From Antedon bifida (lineage: Eukaryota > Echinodermata > Crinoidea > Comatulida > Antedonidae), in assembly GCA_963402885.1 (NCBI GenBank), contig OY727096.1, positions 1,798,001-1,862,000 of the forward strand: DNA of 64,000 nt. Reading direction: 5' to 3'. Below are positions 1-12,400 of the stretch, one piece after another; position 1 is the stretch's first letter; every line of letters starts with the position of its first letter. The notes below the pieces were generated by a model. It had not been told where the DNA came from and searched no databases. It saw only the letters and a program-made list of their open reading frames with translations. A program made the position numbers and the translations under genes.

Positions 1-770
1 CCCCTGTTGTGAACCATTGTCTTCGTCGAGAGTTGTAAGACGATTATATTGCTTTTATCTTCTTTATTATACTAAAAAACGGTACAACCTGTGAATCTCA
101 ATTTAAAAATTGTATATGTACTGTACTCTATTTCTATAAAGAGAAGTAAAATATAATATACAGATAACTAAAACTAAATGACCATGCATTCAGTATTTTC
201 TAATTGATAACCTAAATTCTAAAACAAAAATGTAACAAAATGACATCAATTATAGTTATAATTTTAGATTTTTAGATTCTCATTAATCAAAGTTCAATGA
301 TAATCCTCATCGTATTCCCTAATTGTCGGCCATCGAGCAAACAAACATTCGTCATTTTCGGATTTCAGTGACCCATCTATGACCCATGACCCATTACCTA
401 TCAGTGACCCATCTATCCAGGATAAACATGAAAATACATATTTGTGTCAGAATTTTGTAATACTCCCAAATTCAAATTTAAAACACCATAATATACTTTT
501 AGGACATATATTTACTTTTGGGACTTTGTCACTTTCAAAACTTAAAAGATATTTATTACCACTTCTTTCTTTTCCAGTCTGTTATAATTTCATTAATCAT
601 TTGTAAATTGAAAGAAATGTTTTTATTTTGATTTGAAAGAAATAAATGTTAACTTGAATGAATAAATTATAAAAGATTGCCCCAAACCGTAATGCTTTAT
701 TCTAAAAATGAAAACAATAGTACAATTATAATTCTTTAACAGAATTACGTTCATTTCTTTTTCGACTTAT
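1..770. other. 3' flank of gene 1 (intergenic repeat unit)
   Basis: No gene is visible. The stretch is a diverged copy of the intergenic DNA that follows the other tail-bearing genes (compare about 15700-16530, 23150-24016, 36200-37042 and 45900-46747). It lacks roughly 180 bp found in those copies after the CCCAAATTCAAATTTAAAAC motif. The window opens inside this unit. Confidence 0.7.
696..701 (-). promoter_or_regulatory. poly(A) signal AATAAA of gene 1
   Basis: TTTATT on the plus strand gives AATAAA on the coding strand, about 70 nt past the gene 1 stop codon. The aligned position in genes 3-7 and 9 reads CATAAA, so those copies probably use another signal. The hexamer is common in AT-rich DNA. 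Confidence 0.4.
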
Positions 771-3700
771 TTACATTAATGTACTAATGTAATCTTCAAC
801 CGTGTCTTCTATAGTCATATATAGAGTGTCATTGTTGTCTATGCCAACTGGCTCTATGGTTGCCATGTATTCATGCAGTTCCTTAGTGTCCGTGTGTGCC
901 TGAAAAAAAACACCAGCCGATTAGAACTTTTTAATAACACGATACCTAAGTGTGGATGTGATCTTGCACTTAATGAGGATCCGAAGAAATTGTTAAATAA
1001 GTATTAATATCATTAGAATAAGGATACAGTAAATGGTAAAGTGAGCGAGGAATGGTTCACCAACAGAATCGGAATCGGGATGGATTTATTTTAGAAAGGG
1101 ATGACATGGTGTGCATAGGATATAATATAGTTTTTTGTAAAGTTAACAACTTACATCGGGATTACTTGAATCAATAAATCCGTTTTCGGCCGATTTCTTC
1201 TGTGAATTATAAAAATAAATTTAAAAAATGAATTACTACTTTATGATGTTAATCTTCATTGCGTGCACGTTTTTTAGAACCTTGGAATCTCGACAAAATG
1301 AAGGTACTATGTATCGGTTAGTCACATTTCTATTTCTATAGTTTTTGTGTTGCACGTTCTTAGCAGTGGATCGTATAGTTCAAAATACTCAGTATTTATT
1401 CAATTTTCGCGCTGTATAAAAAATACTCAACATTTTTTGTTTGCATTTTCTCAGGAGCCACGAGATATGGTAAGCTCAGCTAACTACCTACTACTGAAAA
1501 AATAGTAGTGTGTTTATAGCAGAATTTCCTTTCTGTATAATGTTAGAAATTCATTCCTCCTCTTCTTTCTTTGAGCCCGTTCGGACGTAACAATTTCCAC
1601 GTGTAATGGTCGCGTGTGGTGTACATTTTGAGATAAACTAGCCATTTAAATTGTTCATTATCTTGCTGAAAGTTTATCTCAATTATTTACGCCACACGCG
1701 ACCATTACACGTGTAAATTACGTCCGAACGGGCTCTTACACACCTTTATAGACCATTTGTGTTTAAATACGACTCCAGCAGAAACCAACAGTCCAATAAC
1801 AATGCCGGCAAAGAACAATCCTATTGCAATCTCTATTGAACTTGATGAAGCTGTAAAATACGATAATTTATCATTCCAATTATGACGTTGTATATGAAAT
1901 TGAAAATATCTTTACCCATCGAAAAATTGAAATCAAAATTGATCCAACATCTTTGAACACCATATAAACTCTTTCTCATGAGAATGATGCGCAACGGAAA
2001 ATAATGTACTATCTATTGCTTTGAACAAACTTTAAACACATTCTAATCTTGAGTTGACCCATAACACACTGACTGAGTCCAGTGTATATGTATAGTGTAT
2101 ATTAAAAAAATAATGGAATGGAACTGATATCAACAACAAATATCCCCTTCCTGACCTTTGATCCTAATTCTATGGACACCCCGAATACACTACTATCATA
2201 ACAATACACATGTGCGAAAGACAAAACTTTACTAGTATGTCATTTGTGGAGAGAAGTAGTCTTTTATTAATTTTCTGTAATTTGTACTATACCAATCCTC
2301 TTTTGATCTTTGAACCCAAGTTATGAACACCACACGAGTGTGGAGGAAATTAAAGTAGTCGTTTGCAACAAGTAGCGTTTTAAAATGTTGCCAGAAAGAA
2401 AGAAAGAACTGGCTAAAAAAATAATTTTCGATAGGTTAAAACATTTGCCAGGAGTAATACTCCAACATTAACACAAATAACATATATACTGAAATACATA
2501 GAAAGTAGTAATAATTAAACCAAAACACATAAACTTAGTACTTCAAGATAACATGTTTGGTGAGCTAAAGTCTGATACTGTAGAACATTGTCTAATTTCT
2601 TTGGAAGTTTGCTCCATATTCTAGGATATGTAACAGACGATGAATGTTAAAAACGTATTCGTCTTGACCTTGCAGTGTAACAAAAGCCATGCACGTCCCT
2701 TGAAAGAATCATTACTGCTTTACTGGATTGTCAATGAAGGGACATCAAAATATAGGTTATATTTTTATACATTTTTTTTGAAACATTTAATTGAATTACG
2801 TACATTCTTTGTTTTCACAGTTATCACCCTCAAAGTCCGTCGCACATTGACATTCTTTTACGCCATTGTTTACCATACATGTTCCGCCATTACTGCATTT
2901 CTTAGCACAGATGGGTTCTGTAAAACAAAATTGATAAATTATATACAGTACAGACGAAGAGCTTTTGATTCCACACAATTTCCACATTTACAATCAAACA
3001 AACGTTCACCACTGAAGAGTATAGTAGTCTACCTTACGAGTCTGGAAACCTACCTTCAACTGTGACAGTGAACGAACAGGTTCCCTGATTGCCAGATGAA
3101 TCCAACGCCGTAAAAATCACAGTAGTTTCACCAGATTCAAAGATTGATCCAGAAGGAATATTAAAACTTTCAGAAGCAATACCAACGTTGTCAGTTGACG
3201 TTGCGTTGTATGTCACTACAGCAGTTGTGGTGCCATCGGTAGAGTTGGTGATGATGTTACTCGGACAAGTTACAACAGGATTCTCGGTGTCTTAAATGAA
3301 ATTCATTTTGTATAACGATTCATAAAAGTAATCTTCTAAAAAATTCTAGTAGATTGACTAGAATTAAATTCTAAATATTATTTAGACTTTTAGAGTTTTT
3401 TCACAAAATATGACTCGGGTACCAATGACCAATGGTGAAATCATCATCTGTTAGTAATATAAAATGTCCACACAATTTCCACATTTGCTACGACGCATCG
3501 TCATCAAACAAAGGCTTAAACGTTCACCACTGAAGGGTATACCTACGAGTGCGGAAACCTACCTTCAACTGTGACAGTAAACGAACAGTTTCCTTGATTA
3601 CCAGATGAATCCAACGCCGTAAAAATCACAGTAGTTTCACCAGATTCAAAGATTGATCCAGAAGGAATATTAAAACTTTCAGAAGCAATACCAACGTTGT

Positions 3701-6700
3701 CAGTTGATGTTGCTGTATATGTCACTAGAGCAGTATTCCCATTTGAGTTTGTGACAATGTCACTCGGACAAGTTACAACAGGATTTTCGGTATCTTAAAT
3801 GAAATTCATTTTGTTTAACGATTCATAAAAGTAATCTAATAATCTAGTAATTCTAAAAAATTCTAGTAGATTGACTAGAATTAAATTCTAAATATTATTT
3901 AGACTATTAGAGTTTTTTTTAACCAAATATGACTCGGGTGACCAATGGTGAAATGGTTTTACAATCATCTGTTAGTAATATAAAATCTTCCAGACAACCA
4001 TTCATTTCTGACGAACATGCATGCTTATCTCGGATTATGACATTTTTTAGTCGTTACCGTACTGGTCTTTGATGGTACACAGATGTCTTATGTGGATACA
4101 CCAAGGCAATATAAGAACAGGACACTGATGAGCTCGCCTTGCCAAGATGTAGGAACGCGACGTGACATTCCTTTGACCTTATGTCTGATCTGATACCAAC
4201 AGTACTGTACTATGTACATATTCTCAGCGCGTTGTTTGTAAGGGGCGTGAAACTGATCATGTCGCATGCAGCCACGGAAAACCCCTTTATCGCCTTGATT
4301 ACTGTACACCGGCAAGTATGATGAGAATATGAATGGTATTTTTCAAAACAATTGTCGTGAGGAAAATGTCAAGTTGGTTTCCAATAGTGCTGAACAATAT
4401 TTATTATTTAGGCCTACATTAATTACATTAAAATACACACGGTTACGAATGGAATGAACATAACAATAATAATGACACACCTTTGTAAGATATAATGATA
4501 ACTCCAGTTTGTGAAATCTCGAAATTCTGAAATTCCTGAAATACCTTTGTTGTGACTGGTGTGGATATTTCTGCGTTTATGGCTGCTTCAACTTTCTTTA
4601 TATTATCCTCATTCCAATCCGTATAATAAATGAAGTATTGATAATAAAACATGTTTGATATCAGGAAAGTTCCACTAACAATGTGCATCGAGTTTCCCCA
4701 GTAATCGGTTCTATAAATTATGCCATCATTTAAACCAACAAAAGCAAAATAGAGCCAACCACCTAATTAAAATAAAAAGTTGTGAAGATTTTTTGTGCTT
4801 AGGTCGTTATTGAAATTATGATGAAATTGTACATAAGCTTCTACCGAACATCTGCAATTAAAAACAATTGCCTGTGTTTTATAGTTATATTTATACTATT
4901 TTTTTTTCGGGTGGCCGAAAGTTCCTTTGAGCATCTGCACTTTATTTTGGTGTTACTGTTATTTGTTTGGGGTTTTATCTATATTATATGTAAAATGGAT
5001 AATAAAACTGAAACTGAAATTATTGTAAACGAGATATTCCGAAACGAAGCCTGTATAATTGTGTGTGGTTATATTTTAGCATCGACAATCATAGACGTTG
5101 TATGCCACATTTGGAAAAAAACTTTTTCTGTCACTATCTAATTATGTAATTCAACTTAATTATTATATTGGTTTTAATTTGGTGCAACAGTTGGCCTACT
5201 GAAATAACGAGAATATGGGTGTATCATCAGTAGGTCTACTGTACATTCATCTTTCAAAATTCTTTAAGAAACATATCGATATACCTTCTACATCTAATGA
5301 TATACTATCAATCCTAGTCCACCTATAATCCAGTATCCGCTGCTCATCTTGACCCTCGTAAGTAACTCGTCCAATAAAACTTTCACCAGACCAAAATAAT
5401 GTTCTATAAAAATATTAATATAAACTATTAATCACATAGGCCTATATATTAAGAAATACTAGAAAGGTCCGGTACAATGTTTTGTCAACTTATAATGGTT
5501 CAATTTGAAGTTTCAATGCCAGGATTACAAATGCAGTAGAGTAGACTAATATACAAATAACTGTACTAAAAAATATTAAAATATAACAAAACATAATTTG
5601 ACTCGTCTCCAATTGAATAAATCTTGCTTATTATTTTGAAGGTTAGGTATTTACAAAATTAGACTTTTCAAAATTATTTTAATATACCAAAACATTTAAA
5701 AAATGATCCGTTTTTTGTTTGTTTGTATGTGTTCTCTTTTTATATAATATCTGTCCTCTGCTTCGTTTTGTATAGAGGTCCCTCATCGTACTATAGTATT
5801 TTTGTTTCCATTACATGGTTACAATCAATGCCTTTGTGCCCTTTTTGACCAGAACTTAGACTTCTTAGGTTGGAATATATTTGGATTGAAGGCAAACGGC
5901 AGCGCAATGAATTTCAGCTTTTTACGTTGACAAAAAATTGGTTGTATAAAAGTGGAGATAAATAAGTAGAACGGTTTATATAACAGGATGTATTTAGCAC
6001 TGCAGTATAGAGCATAATTATTTTGTTGTTTTGGGTAATTTAACTCTTCTCTGGTATTATTGAACTTACACGAAGATATCAATCAAGTATTGTTGTTACC
6101 TGTTTGACGTGAGTACAACAATTCCGGTTGCGTAACTAATCTCCGTAATTATAGTTTTACGATCACTTCCATCAATTTGCATAGACTCAATGCTATTATT
6201 ACCCGCCCAAAAAATGGTTCTAGATATATGATCAATTGCGATTCTCCATGGATCTGAAATAGTAAAGAAATCATCATGTATATTCATATATTAATGTTAC
6301 GTTTCACTTAATTTGGAGAATGTGATTTATACTAAAGAACTAGAACTTACTATTTATTTCACTGACAACAACAGTAAAACTTTCTCCGCTTAGAGGCGTC
6401 TTTAGTATCTGTCCGTTCGCAACGTCTGTTATATAAATTTCTTGTAAAACTGGATCGTAGTCAATTCCAGAAAATTCAAATGTACTGTTGAAATAGTAAG
6501 TTTGCAATTCAGACATCCCGTTGCTTAATCGTCCTCCGTATATTGCTCCGTATATACCATCAAATGCCAGTATGATGTCATTTTCGCCTGCTGAAACTTA
6601 GATAAAATATATAATATATAAATAATAAAACATTTAGACATTAAATCTTGAGGGCAGCAGACACAGTAACTTAGCGATTTAATCATTAGAAACATCTCAT

Positions 6701-7567
6701 GTATTTAGTTACTCTAAACTGTATCGGTAACTTAATCAGCTTAGGCTACGATGTGAACTAGTAATTATCTAAACTGTAGTTAACATACACTTTTCTTGTG
6801 TTTCTTGGTGTTCTTTAAAGCTTTGTATGCCTAGAGTCTAGAGTGTAAACATGGTAAACTTACTGAGTGAAGCAAAGTTCCATGGTTTTAAACCTAAGCA
6901 CATTGATTCATCTGCTCCATCTATACAGTCAATGTTCTGATCACACGTAGAGTTATCTGGAACACATGGTATTGTACCCAAGACACACTGGAATTCACTG
7001 CATGTAGCTTAAAAATGAAATTGATATGATGAAATAAGAACCCCAACCATTTGGTAACTAAAAGTAACAATCCACGGCACATTTACATACGACCAACCAT
7101 GACTTATTATACCAATGTTGAACTTGGGAATAATAATTATGGTGTTCAATGTGTGTATAAACTTTATATACTCACCAATGACAGTGACTGTAAAAGAACA
7201 TGAACCAACTTCTGTATCTTCATCAGTAGCAACATAACGAACTTCGGTAGATCCTATTAAAAATACATTTGGAGTCGCTAACGCAGGATTGTGTATTACT
7301 TGTGTAACAAGCCTTGCTACCGGTGTAGTATCATCAATTACGATTGGTACTGCCCACGTAACAATTGCGTTATTCGAACCAGGTTCTGTATTTTGTTGGA
7401 TGTCTGATGGGCAATACCACAAAGGGGGAGCTGAAAAACAAACGTTAGTGCTTATTCTGTCACAACACCGATAAAATGAATATGGCAAAACGAATAAGAA
7501 GAATCTTACCTGTATACACATTGCCTATAGTTAGAATTAACATAATGTAATGTAACAAATCCACCAT
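771..7567 (-). CDS. Gene 1: full-length HYR-LDLa-YWTD-HYR-HYR-EGF transmembrane receptor
   Basis: Thirteen exons, in transcription order: 7567-7510 signal peptide (starts MVDLLHYIM); 7430-7176 HYR; 7007-6864 LDLa with the DCIDGADES calcium site; 6590-6351, 6253-6100, 5403-5285 and 4762-4481, together a YWTD-type propeller (FWAG, FWSG, YYTD blade motifs); 3793-3563 HYR; 3290-3054 HYR; 2917-2804 EGF with six Cys; 1850-1744 transmembrane; 1199-1155 basic juxtamembrane exon KKSAENG; 899-771 tail. All junctions are GT-AG, phases agree, and the sum is 2115 nt, or 704 residues. The tail has one TLYMTI motif (Tyr about 689); the second motif of genes 6 and 7 is lost. A cell-surface receptor is expected from the topology; the ligand is unknown. 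The propeller's first exon has two in-frame acceptors 6 nt apart. Confidence 0.85.
1575..1733. mobile_element. Foldback MITE-like hairpin in the gene 1 TM-tail intron
   Basis: Two arms of about 65-70 bp, beginning GCCCGTTCGGACGTAA and ending in its complement, can pair almost fully around a short centre. The inner arm is ACACGTGTAATGGTCGCGTG. It begins about 10 nt after the transmembrane-exon donor. The same element sits at the same site in genes 6 and 7 but not in genes 3-5. I could not define a target duplication with confidence. Confidence 0.75.
3054..4040 (-). repeat. Tandem duplication of an HYR exon plus its intron
   Basis: The HYR exons 3054-3290 and 3563-3793, and about 200 bp of intron following each on the plus strand (AATTCTAGTAGATTGACTAG and neighbours), are near-copies at a spacing of 509 bp. 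Most encoded residues are identical, including [15 protein letters not shown]. Gene 7 has the same doublet at a spacing of 512 bp; gene 6 has only one copy. Confidence 0.8.
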
Positions 7568-7650
7568 GTTTACTTAATTCGATAAAGAATAATCGTTTTA
7601 AATCAACACCCTTTAATATTATGCCCCTCCCTATTGCGTTTAGAACAGGA

Positions 7651-7664
7651 AATAATATATAAAA
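7651..7664 (-). promoter_or_regulatory. Possible TATA element of gene 1
   Basis: The coding strand reads TTTTATATATTATT about 85-100 bp upstream of the ATG. It is conserved before gene 7 (53486-53499) and partly eroded before genes 3-6, where the match reads ATACAAAT on the plus strand. AT-rich context makes this tentative. Confidence 0.3.
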
Positions 7665-8588
7665 TACTGTAAGGTCCTTATACATGGTTCATTTTTTAAT
7701 CCGAGCATTGTAATTTCGGAATTTGTAGATTTGTATTGTACATATTTAAATTTCTTTTAAAACACATAATACATGGACATATGCATCGACGATCACTTTA
7801 TCCATGTAGGATATTTCAATATTTTTCTTTCTCTCTTATTGCTCTGTCACGTGTGATGACATGGCAATTTTCATTGGTTTGATGATTGACTGACCTATTT
7901 TATGCAAGTAAGATGAATAATTGTGAACTTGAATAAGATCTCGGAAATAAACTTATCAATCAATTCATATTTTCTGTGTTGCTGCTATAGAATATTTAAA
8001 AATAATATAGAGAATATAGCGTATTTTGATTATTCGTACGAAAGAAGTGCCTTAAAGTGAAGGCACTGAAGATATTTAAAGATAGATTTGCCATTTTGAT
8101 TATTATATCTGCCTCTCTTTAAATCTCGAGTATAGTCTCAGATCAGTTTGCATTGCACATAAACACTTGGACGCTTTGAATGTTTAATAATATATAACAA
8201 AATAAAGGTAAACTAATTCTGTGTATTTATTTTTGATATACTGACATTATACTTACATGATTTGTTAAAGCTTGGTTCTCAATGACGTAGGCGCAACTCA
8301 AGTGAATTGACCAATCACAAGCGATCATACAAACGATCTGAAGCTAACTTAGGAGCTTTCTTTCATGTGCAAGAAGAAACACCACGTGACCCACTATCGT
8401 CCAGTCAAATGACAAGAAAAGTTCAGGTGTGTTATAATATACATTATGATACTGAACACTGTAGAGTGTATTGGGAAGATATCTGTGCTTAACGATGTTA
8501 TAAGTCACTGGAGCTCCTCAATAATGATGTAATGTTGTATTATTTAATTAGTCTGTGTTGGTTTAACTAATTTAGATGTTAAGTTTTC

Positions 8589-8775
<187 letters not shown>

Positions 8776-9445
8776 TAATTTATTTGGAAACTACACTTAA
8801 TAAATATTGATAGAATTATAGTTTTATTCTAAATAGCTTTTGTTGAATAAAGTTAATTGGTTCATTGAATACCTTATTAGTTGGCATCCGTTTATTCAAT
8901 TAAATTCAATTCAACTTTTATTTCAGACAATTGTCCCTATGGTATAATACATTACAAAGAAAAAAAAAAGATTCTATTTTAGCGATAATAGCTAACTTTG
9001 TAAATTAATAAAATTAATAATAGCGACTATGGAACTAAATTCTAAACTTGATAATCTCCTTCTCTATCTGTCCAGTTGAACTAGGAACTCGTCAGTCTCA
9101 TTCTCTTCTACCACATATTTGTCGCTTCCTTCTATTCAATTGTACTTTGTAGACGAGTTCCGACGGCGACATAGACAATCAGTTACATTCTGAGCATTCG
9201 TGCCTATTAAATAGATAATTTACTGTCAATCACGTTATAGTTACAGTGTATCCATTAAGTTTTGAAAATCATATGTACCAACCTAGGTCTAGTTGTTAAT
9301 CAGATTGGGAAGGCTAGTACAGTCTAAAACTAATATAGCATCAGCCTAACCATGCTAAACATTGTGTACACCTGATTAATCCGTACAAAATCCCCACTTT
9401 ACCGAACATTCCTATGATACTTTGTAAAACTAAAGTATAACCTAC

Positions 9446-12400
9446 CGTTATCGACTTTAACAGTAAATGAACATGTTCCTTGGTTGCCAGATGAATCTAA
9501 CGCCGTAAAATTTACAGTAGTTTCACCAAACTCAAAGATCGACCCAGAAGGAATATTAAAACTTTCAGAAGCAATACCAACGTTGTCAGTTGACGTTGCG
9601 GTGTATGCCACTAGAGCAGTGGTGCCATTATTAGAGTTGGTGATGATGTCACTCGGGCAAGTTACAACAGGATACTCAGTGTCTTAAATAAAAATATACT
9701 TTGTATAATGATTCAGGACTAGGATTATAAAAATGATTCGGGATAACGTGATCGACTTTAAAGATAATATGATCTTGTCATCAATGACTCAAGTAGTAAC
9801 TCTGGTGCCATTGGTCAAAACAGATATAGATATACTTATTTTGACCAAAAAATTACTTCAATTAGCTTCAGATCGTTTGTATGATTTTGATTTAATTAAA
9901 AGAAGTACGTGGAAACGGTGGGGAAAAACAGAGGTATCCTACATCAGTTTCAGTTGCCTAGCGATTTTTCGCATTGCTAGCCTAGGAGGTATGTTGTTGT
10001 GAAAATAATTTCATTCGTTGAAAGTGTTGTTGGTATTGATACATTACTAATATTAATAAAGTATATAATTGAAAACACTACACTGACTGAAATTAAAAAA
10101 TCAAGATTACGAATGAAATTATTTATTAAACAAAAAAATATGATGACAAACCTTTGTAAGGTATAATGATAACCCCTGCAGCTTTCGATGAAGTTTGTTG
10201 AAATAACTTTGTAGTGACTGGTGTTGGTGTATTAGCGTTTTGGGTTGCTGCAACTATCTTCACGTCTTCTTCGTCCAAATCCGTATAATAAATGAAGCCT
10301 TGATAGTAAAACACGTCAAAGAATCTACCAACGGGTGATTCATAAACAATCTGCCAAAAATTACCCCAGTAATCACTTCTATAAATACCGGATCCATGAT
10401 TACCCAAAAAAGCAGTGCTATAATACAGCCAACCACCTTAAAATACAACATTAAGAAAACAGTTTTATATATATATATATATGCATACTTGTTTACTAGT
10501 CATAATGAACTTCAAATTGGTCAACAAAACATTAAAATTAAGCATACGGACTAATGCGACATCAGTGGCGTGTGAAAATCTGTAGGTTCTCAACTGTTTT
10601 TTTTCTCTTGTGGGTCAATTATTATTATTATTATTATTCAATGTGTTAAGTGTTTCTTGACAGTGCATCTTTGTATCGATTGGAGTAAGAATCGTCACGA
10701 TTATAACATTGATCTACTGTAACCGTATTTCACTGTAAAAATGTGAATGTTTATATAAATTACAACAGTGAACTAATAACATTAGTCACAGGAACCTGTA
10801 TTGAATGGGATGGCTTTTGATAAAGTATTATATGGATTGTTAATCTTTCCATGATCTTGACTTGTTTTTAGAGGTAGTCGGAGGTGATGTAGGCCTCCTT
10901 CATTCTTCCTCCGCCGAATCTTTTAAGAATTAAGTCACGTTTAAATGCTAGGACTATATATATAAAACAAACGACATTTATTTACATTTATCGTCGTTCA
11001 TTAAACGGGCCTTCACGATATTTTCAAAACTTTCTTTGATATAAAATACTGTACCTTGCTCATCCAATGATAGACCATTAAAATATCCAAGTAATTCGTT
11101 TACTAGCACTAGTCTATCTTGACCCTCGTATGTACTTCGATCAACGTAACTACCCTCAGACCAAAATACTGTTCTAGAGAAAATATACAGAATATTTCAA
11201 CTCTATAGCATAAGACCTTCTTTTTTAGTTATTAATAAGGATCAACCAACATTATTTATTCCTTGTGCAACTATCACGATATTGTTTACTGCTTGCCTAC
11301 GTTCGGAATTTTAGTAGCACGTTTACTTCAGTAACGAAAACATCATCCATTGTCATCCATTCCAATCACTAAAATAATTGTAAATTATTTCTAGTTCTAC
11401 AGCTAAACCAATCTTTCAGCTCACTGGTCCTACATTATTATAAATAATAATTATGCACATATGTCCAGTTGTTCGTTGGTAGGAAGGGGACAAACAAATG
11501 TCACATTTTGATATGGCCTAAATAAAAACAGTACTGTCCCTCTTGCTGTAATGTGCTACCACTTCAGAGGAGTAAGCTGGTTGCTGTCTGCGTGAAAATT
11601 GTAAATGCGGAACTTTCCCCCTGACCGTCTCTCTTCTTGGGGATGACCTGAGAAAAGTTTGAAAAATAGAGCTGCTAGGTCCCCGGAAATTGGACTTATT
11701 ATTATTATTATACTTAAGTCTCATCCTGTCATGGTTTGGTCTGAGCTAAGAACATTTTGAAAAATAGAGCTGTTAGGTCTCCAGGAATTGCACTTATACT
11801 TTGAAATACGAAACGAAATATAAGTCTCCAAGACCAGCCCTACCATGATTGGGGCTGAGCTAAGAACATTTTGAAAAATAGAGCTGGTAGGTTCTCATAA
11901 ATTACATTTATATTTTGAAAATGTCAGGCAAACAACAATTACAAAGTCACGATTCGAATGAGTTTGTTTGTGCGTATCATACTAGATAATTTGTTCACGG
12001 TCGTTCATTCACGTATCACAGACACCAACACATTTGTAAGACCTATTGTTATTTCTGGAATTATACACGAAGCAATAAAGCTGAGCATTATAGTTACCTG
12101 TTTGATGGAAGCACAACAATTGCTCTTGGATTGGCTCTGCCTTCAAATATACTTTTGCGATTACTCCCATCCATCTGCACAGACTCAATGCTATGGGTTT
12201 CTGACCAAAAAATAGTTCTATGTATTTGGTCAATAGCGACTCCATATGGATCTGAAACATAAAAATCGGGTTTCTTATGATAATGTTGCTCTTCACTCAT
12301 TTCTGGTGAAAGTTTAAATTATTAAATTAACTTTCAATTAAATATGGTATTACTCACATGTTACGTTTTCACTGACAACAACAGTTAAACTTTCTCCACT

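Noticed and set aside
2640-3065. 141-codon plus-strand frame, with similar ones at 38853 and 48549
   Set aside because: Antisense shadow of the EGF and HYR exons on the minus strand.
4818-5141. 107-codon hydrophobic plus-strand frame
   Set aside because: Lies in a gene 1 intron; the gene 6 counterpart (about 40625-40935) is disrupted. It resembles AT-rich repeat sequence rather than a gene.
9733-10002. 89-codon plus-strand frame, repeated at 55716-55985
   Set aside because: Intronic; identical only because the two blocks are recent copies. No family resemblance.
11644-11930. Regularly spaced repeats considered as a CRISPR-like array
   Set aside because: Three degenerate intronic repeats in eukaryotic DNA; no identical direct repeats or spacers.
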